Shown one piece after another: positions 60,690 to 64,000 of a stretch of 64,000 nucleotides of DNA; the first letter of the stretch is position 1; each line of letters starts with the position of its first letter. The DNA comes from Nitrogeniibacter mangrovi (GTDB lineage Bacteria > Pseudomonadota > Gammaproteobacteria > Burkholderiales > Rhodocyclaceae), in assembly GCF_010983895.1 (NCBI RefSeq), contig NZ_CP048836.1:2480001-2544000 (forward strand), in the 5' to 3' direction. Under the pieces are notes generated by a model. It was given only the letters and a program-made list of their open reading frames with translations. It ran no database searches and had not been told where the DNA came from. The position numbers were made by a program, and so were the translations under genes.

Positions 60690-61109
60690 CTATTGCTCGC
60701 TGCGGGTCGCGAAGGTGATGTGCGCCAACCCCACGCGCTGCGCCGCCTGCATGACATCGATGACGCGCTGATGCGTCGCCTTGGCGTCGGCGTTGATGAC
60801 GACCAGCGGCGCCTTCTTGCCCGCCGGGGCCGCCCGCCCCAGGGCTGCGGCGATGGCATCGACGTCGCGCCCGGTGACCGGCACCCGATTGACGAGCACG
60901 TCGCCTTCGGCGGTCACGGCGATGTTGATCTCGTCGGGCTGGCCCTCGACCTCGTCGGCCGCCGCAGTGGGCAGGGTCAGCTCCATGCCCGAGAAGCGTG
61001 CATAGGTGGTGGTGAGCATCAGGAAGATGATGATCACCAGCATCACGTCGATGAGCGGGATCAGGTTGATCTCGGGCTCTTCCTGGCGGCGGTTGGACTG
61101 GAAACGCAT
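60690..61109 (-). CDS. exbD: ExbD/TolR-family biopolymer transport protein
   Basis: 139 residues, one N-terminal membrane helix (INLIPLIDVMLVIIIFLMLT) with the proton-path aspartate of PLIDVML, then a periplasmic domain. Works with ExbB and a TonB-like protein. ATG 61109, 16 bp after exbB. No tonB is adjacent, so a Tol or TonB partner must be elsewhere. Confidence 0.92.
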   Translation of the reverse strand: MRFQSNRRQEEPEINLIPLIDVMLVIIIFLMLTTTYARFSGMELTLPTAAADEVEGQPDEINIAVTAEGDVLVNRVPVTGRDVDAIAAALGRAAPAGKKAPLVVINADAKATHQRVIDVMQAAQRVGLAHITFATRSEQ

Positions 61110-61125
61110 CGGTGCGACCCGGCCG

Positions 61126-61734
61126 TCAGCTCTTGCGCTCGCCGTGGACCACCTCGACGAGCTTGACGGCCTGCTGCTCCATCTCGAGCACGAAGCTGTT
61201 GACCAGGGCACGGAAGTGACGCCAGAAGATCATCGACGGGATGGCGATGATCAGGCCGAAACCGGTGTTGTAGAGGGCCACCGAGATGCCGTGGGCGAGT
61301 TGCTGCGGATTGGCGCCGCCCGGCGTCTGCGAGCCGAAGATCTCGATCATGCCGACGATGGTGCCGAACAGGCCCATGAGCGGGCTGATCGAGGCAATGG
61401 TCCCGAGGGTGGTCAGGAAGCGTTCCAGGTCGTGCACCACCGCCCGGCCGGCCTCCTCGATCGATTCCTTCATGACTTCGCGCGGGCTTTTCACGTTGCG
61501 CAGCCCCGCCGCGAGCACCTGACCGAGGGGCGAATGGGCCGACACCCGCTGGATCATCTCGCCGCTCACGCCATGACGGCGCAGATCGGCGACGATTTTC
61601 TCCAGCAGCCCCGCCGGCACGATGCGGCTGCGGCGAAGGGTGATGGAACGCTCGATGATCAGCGCGACGGCGATGACGGATGCGAACAGCAAAGGCCAGA
61701 TGGGCCAGCCGGCCGCCAGGATGATCTCGAACAC
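61126..61734 (-). CDS. exbB: MotA/TolQ/ExbB proton channel
   Basis: 202 residues; three membrane helices (about 5-26, 107-128 and 150-172) and the cytoplasmic loop. LGTIASISPLMGLFGTIVGMI is the conserved ExbB/TolQ core. The start is GTG at 61732-61734 with GGGGGAG 10 bases upstream. First gene of the exbB-exbD-lpxK-Trm112-kdsB run. Confidence 0.92.
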   Translation of the reverse strand: MFEIILAAGWPIWPLLFASVIAVALIIERSITLRRSRIVPAGLLEKIVADLRRHGVSGEMIQRVSAHSPLGQVLAAGLRNVKSPREVMKESIEEAGRAVVHDLERFLTTLGTIASISPLMGLFGTIVGMIEIFGSQTPGGANPQQLAHGISVALYNTGFGLIIAIPSMIFWRHFRALVNSFVLEMEQQAVKLVEVVHGERKS

Positions 61735-62090
61735 GCGCGCTCACTCCCCCGGTTTTTTCGAAGCCGAAATGCTAGCGCCGCGAGGACGATTTCGTCCAGC
61801 ACAGTGCAATATTTCGCCGTTGACCGGGGTAAACCCCGAGTGGATAAGGGGTTTCGGGAAACATCCACAAAATCTGTGGATAACTTTGTGGATGAACCCG
61901 ATCCCGCCCCCCTAAACCCGCTTCACGTAAGGTTTTTTCCTACGCCGATCAAAAATTAAGCAAAAATTAAATGTCTTTATTTTCAATGCCTTGAAAAGGC
62001 AAAGGGAAAGAGGCGCCATCGATTCGTCGTGCACTGCAACAAACCTTGACAAACAAAATTCGGTGTGGATTCCCGATACAATGCCGCCCC
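61735..62090. other. Divergent gap with DnaA-box cluster and AT-rich repeats (origin-like)
   Basis: 356 bp without a gene, between exbB and xseA. TGTGGATAA, a perfect DnaA box, is at 61875-61883. One-mismatch copies are AGTGGATAA (61839-61847) and TGTGGATGA (61887-61895); ACATCCACA (61861-61869) is a two-mismatch copy in reverse orientation. About 55 bp away the decamer CAAAAATTAA occurs at 61950-61959 and 61961-61970, followed by a long T/A stretch to 61986. A 14-bp palindrome with GGGGTAAACCCC core is at 61825-61838, and GCCTT/AAGGC at 61988-62000. This looks origin-like; no dnaA or dnaN is present in the window. Confidence 0.6.
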
Positions 62091-63455
62091 ATGGATACCC
62101 CCGTCGCCGCTCCGACCACCCCGATCTCGGTCACTGAACTGAACCGCATGGCACGCGAAGCGCTTGAGTCGCGCTTCCCGCCGCTGTGGGTGTGTGGCGA
62201 GATCTCCAACCTCACCCGCGCCCCCTCGGGCCACCTGTATTTCACGCTCAAGGACGCCGGCGCGCAGGTGCGCTGCACCCTGTGGCGCAACCGCGCCCAA
62301 CGGCTCGAGCTGGCGCCGGCCAACGGGATGCGGGTCGAGGCCCGCGCCACGGTCAGCCTCTACGAGCCGCGCGGCGACTACCAGCTCAACGTCGAGTCCC
62401 TGCGTCAGGCCGGCCTGGGCAACCTGCACGAGGCCTTTCTGCGCCTCAAGGCCAAGCTGGAAGCCGAAGGCCTGTTCGAGCCGACCCTCAAGCGCCCCAT
62501 CCCCCGCTACCCGGCCAGCCTGGCGCTGATCACCAGCCCCCAGGCCGCCGCGCTGCGCGACGTGATGGCGGCACTGGCACGCCGAGCACCGCACCTGAGC
62601 GTGGAACTGCTCCCGACCCCGGTGCAGGGCGAAGGGGCCGGCACCCGTATCGCCGGCGCCCTCGGGAGCATCCAGGCGATGCCGGACACGGCGCGGCCGG
62701 ACCTGGTCCTGCTGGTGCGTGGCGGCGGCAGCCTGGAGGATCTGTGGGCCTTCAACGAAGAAGTCGTCGCCCGCGCCATCCGAGCTTGCCCGGTGCCGGT
62801 CATCGTCGGCGTAGGCCACGAAACCGACTTCACCATCGCCGACTTCGCTGCCGACCATCGCGCCGCCACGCCCACCGCGGCGGCAGAACTGGCCAGCGCC
62901 GGTTTCGCCGAGGCCGCCGGCCGCCTCGCCCACCTGGCCATCGTGCTGCAACGCGCGATGCAACGTCACCTCGACACGGCGCGCCAGCGCATGGACCGCC
63001 AGGCCCTGCGCCTGATCCACCCACGCGAGCGAATCGGCCGCACCCGCAAGGAGCTCGGCAGCCTAGAAACCCGTCTGCGCCATGCCCTGCGCGTGCAGCT
63101 CGATGACGCCCGCACCCGCCTGCGCCACCTCGACCGCCAGTTGCACGGCCGTCGCCCCGACCTGAAGTCACAACACCAACGGCTTGAACACCTCGCCCAT
63201 GCGCTGGTCACACGAACAGGCCGGCAACTGGACGCGCGCCGCACCCGGCTGGCCGCGCTGGGTGCGCATCTGGAGCACCTCAGTCCCGAGGCGGTCCTGG
63301 CCCGCGGCTACAGCATCACGCGTGCTGCCGACGGCACGATCTTGCGCGATGCGTCACGGGCACCAACCGGCTCGGAGATCCACGTGCAGTTGCATCGCGG
63401 CGAAATCGATGCCACTGTCCATGCCGTCCGCACTGCGGCGCACAAGAACGACTGA
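62091..63455 (+). CDS. xseA: Exodeoxyribonuclease VII large subunit
   Basis: 454 residues. The N-terminal OB fold begins PISVTELNRMAREALESRF and WVCGEISN; the catalytic domain has LITSPQAAALRD, LVRGGGSLEDLWAFN and GHETDFTIADFAADHRAATPT (listed in pieces). A long coiled-coil segment (residues 275-400) follows, as in E. coli. The ATG at 62091 is preceded by TACAAT 8 bases upstream and no ribosome site, suggesting a leaderless message. Partner XseB is not in the window. Confidence 0.95.
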   Translation: MDTPVAAPTTPISVTELNRMAREALESRFPPLWVCGEISNLTRAPSGHLYFTLKDAGAQVRCTLWRNRAQRLELAPANGMRVEARATVSLYEPRGDYQLNVESLRQAGLGNLHEAFLRLKAKLEAEGLFEPTLKRPIPRYPASLALITSPQAAALRDVMAALARRAPHLSVELLPTPVQGEGAGTRIAGALGSIQAMPDTARPDLVLLVRGGGSLEDLWAFNEEVVARAIRACPVPVIVGVGHETDFTIADFAADHRAATPTAAAELASAGFAEAAGRLAHLAIVLQRAMQRHLDTARQRMDRQALRLIHPRERIGRTRKELGSLETRLRHALRVQLDDARTRLRHLDRQLHGRRPDLKSQHQRLEHLAHALVTRTGRQLDARRTRLAALGAHLEHLSPEAVLARGYSITRAADGTILRDASRAPTGSEIHVQLHRGEIDATVHAVRTAAHKND

Positions 63456-63487
63456 AGCCGACGATCCGGTTGTCAGCCTGTCACAAT

Positions 63488-63535
63488 CCCGACTAACATG
63501 GTCGGGTTAGACTCGGGCCTGTACCGAACAGGCCC
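63488..63535 (+). repeat. Two inverted repeats between xseA and sodB
   Basis: CCCGAC/GTCGGG (63488-63493 and 63501-63506) and GGGCCTGT/ACAGGCCC (63515-63522 and 63528-63535) form two hairpins upstream of sodB. Neither has a good T-run. They may close the xseA transcript or form structure in the sodB leader. Confidence 0.5.
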
Positions 63536-63566
63536 TGTTACCCCCATTGCAACCAAGGAGAGACAC

Positions 63567-64000
63567 ATGGAACACGTTCTGCCCGAACTGCCCTATGCCA
63601 AGGACGCCCTGGCCCCGCACATTTCTGCCGAGACCATGGAGTTCCACTACGGCAAGCATCACCAGGCCTACGTGACCAACCTGAACAACCTGGTCAAGGG
63701 CACCGAATACGAAAACCTGGATCTGGAAGCCATCGTCAAGAAGGCACCGGCCGGTGGCGTGTTCAACAACGCCGCCCAGGTGTGGAACCACACCTTCTTC
63801 TGGAACAGCATGTCCCCCAACGGCGGCGGCGAACCCGCGGGCGCCCTGGCCGACGCCATCAAGGCCAAGTGGGGTTCCTTCGAAGACTTCAAGAAGGCCT
63901 TCACCGCTTCGGCCGTCGGCAACTTCGGCTCCGGCTGGACCTGGCTGGTCAAGAAGGCGGACGGCGCCGTGGACATCGTCAACACGACCGCCGCCGCCAC
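63567..64000 (+). CDS. sodB: Iron superoxide dismutase (3' end outside window)
   Basis: First 144 residues of a cytoplasmic Fe-SOD. Metal ligands H27 ([13 protein letters not shown]) and H75 (QVWNHTFFW) are visible; the Asp and third His ligands lie beyond the edge. The Gln of NNAAQVW supports the Fe class. GGAGAG precedes the ATG. The gene runs off the right end of the window at about three quarters of the expected 193 residues. Confidence 0.95.
   Translation, partial: MEHVLPELPYAKDALAPHISAETMEFHYGKHHQAYVTNLNNLVKGTEYENLDLEAIVKKAPAGGVFNNAAQVWNHTFFWNSMSPNGGGEPAGALADAIKAKWGSFEDFKKAFTASAVGNFGSGWTWLVKKADGAVDIVNTTAAA

Noticed and set aside
62046-62082. TTGACA plus TACAAT as an xseA promoter
   Set aside because: The spacer would be 25 bp, too long for sigma-70; only the TACAAT is kept as a possible element.

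Overview
The window is 64 kb of high-GC, densely packed bacterial chromosome. Nearly every gene is housekeeping or metabolic. The gene families suggest a betaproteobacterium, most likely in the Rhodocyclales (Azoarcus/Thauera/Zoogloea group): a BktB-like thiolase, a CobD/CbiB-like membrane protein, DUF3579, DUF2788, DUF6394, a pyrophosphate-type phosphofructokinase relative and AddAB-like nucleases. This placement is inferred from gene content, not from a marker-gene phylogeny. I found no rRNA, tRNA, CRISPR array, insertion sequence or prophage.

Layout. 1-9.4 kb (minus strand): leuCD, an M48 lipoprotein protease with an MFS transporter, aroC, the ilvBN acetolactate synthase operon with a leader peptide and attenuator, and fadD. 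9.5-16.3 kb: a CBS-domain protein and a ferredoxin-addB-addA operon. 16.5-18.3 kb: trxA and rho. 18.3-23.1 kb: a RES/Xre-type toxin-antitoxin pair, a glycerate kinase, and a divergent LysR/YnfM-type pair. 23.2-28.8 kb: two divergent aconitases, acnB (frameshifted as read) and acnA. 28.8-37.4 kb: YchJ, a DUF6394 membrane protein translationally coupled to an RCK-gated potassium channel, a lone receiver protein, an Ap4A phosphorylase, two YkgJ-type cysteine-cluster proteins around an orphan substrate-binding protein, a UPF0149/SEC-C protein, and the tRNA-modification pair dusC/TrmB-like. 37.4-46.6 kb: an ArsC-family protein, rpmE, a glycosyltransferase, orn, a Ste24 protease, cytochrome c, rsgA, a thiolase, a CobD-like protein, a Nudix CoA pyrophosphatase and an aspartic protease. 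46.8-52.5 kb: a YjfB-like protein, YajQ, ppnP, DUF2788, argG, argF, argD, DUF3579 and rpsT. 52.7-64 kb: murJ, a PEBP protein, ggt, a phosphofructokinase, adk, kdsB, a Trm112-like protein, lpxK, exbD/exbB, xseA and the start of sodB.

How genes work together: leuCD and ilvBN serve branched-chain amino acid synthesis. argG, argF and argD form an arginine run. acnA and acnB share one intergenic control region. lpxK, kdsB and murJ serve the envelope. trxA and rho are adjacent as in many proteobacteria. Perfect inverted repeats close most convergent gene pairs.

The observations most worth a second look are the ivbL-like leader peptide and attenuator upstream of ilvB, the one-base frameshift near the start of acnB, a DnaA-box cluster beside an AT-rich stretch between exbB and xseA that resembles an origin, the DUF6394-potassium channel pair, a mixed ATP/PPi signature in the phosphofructokinase, and a promoter plus hairpin in the argD leader.
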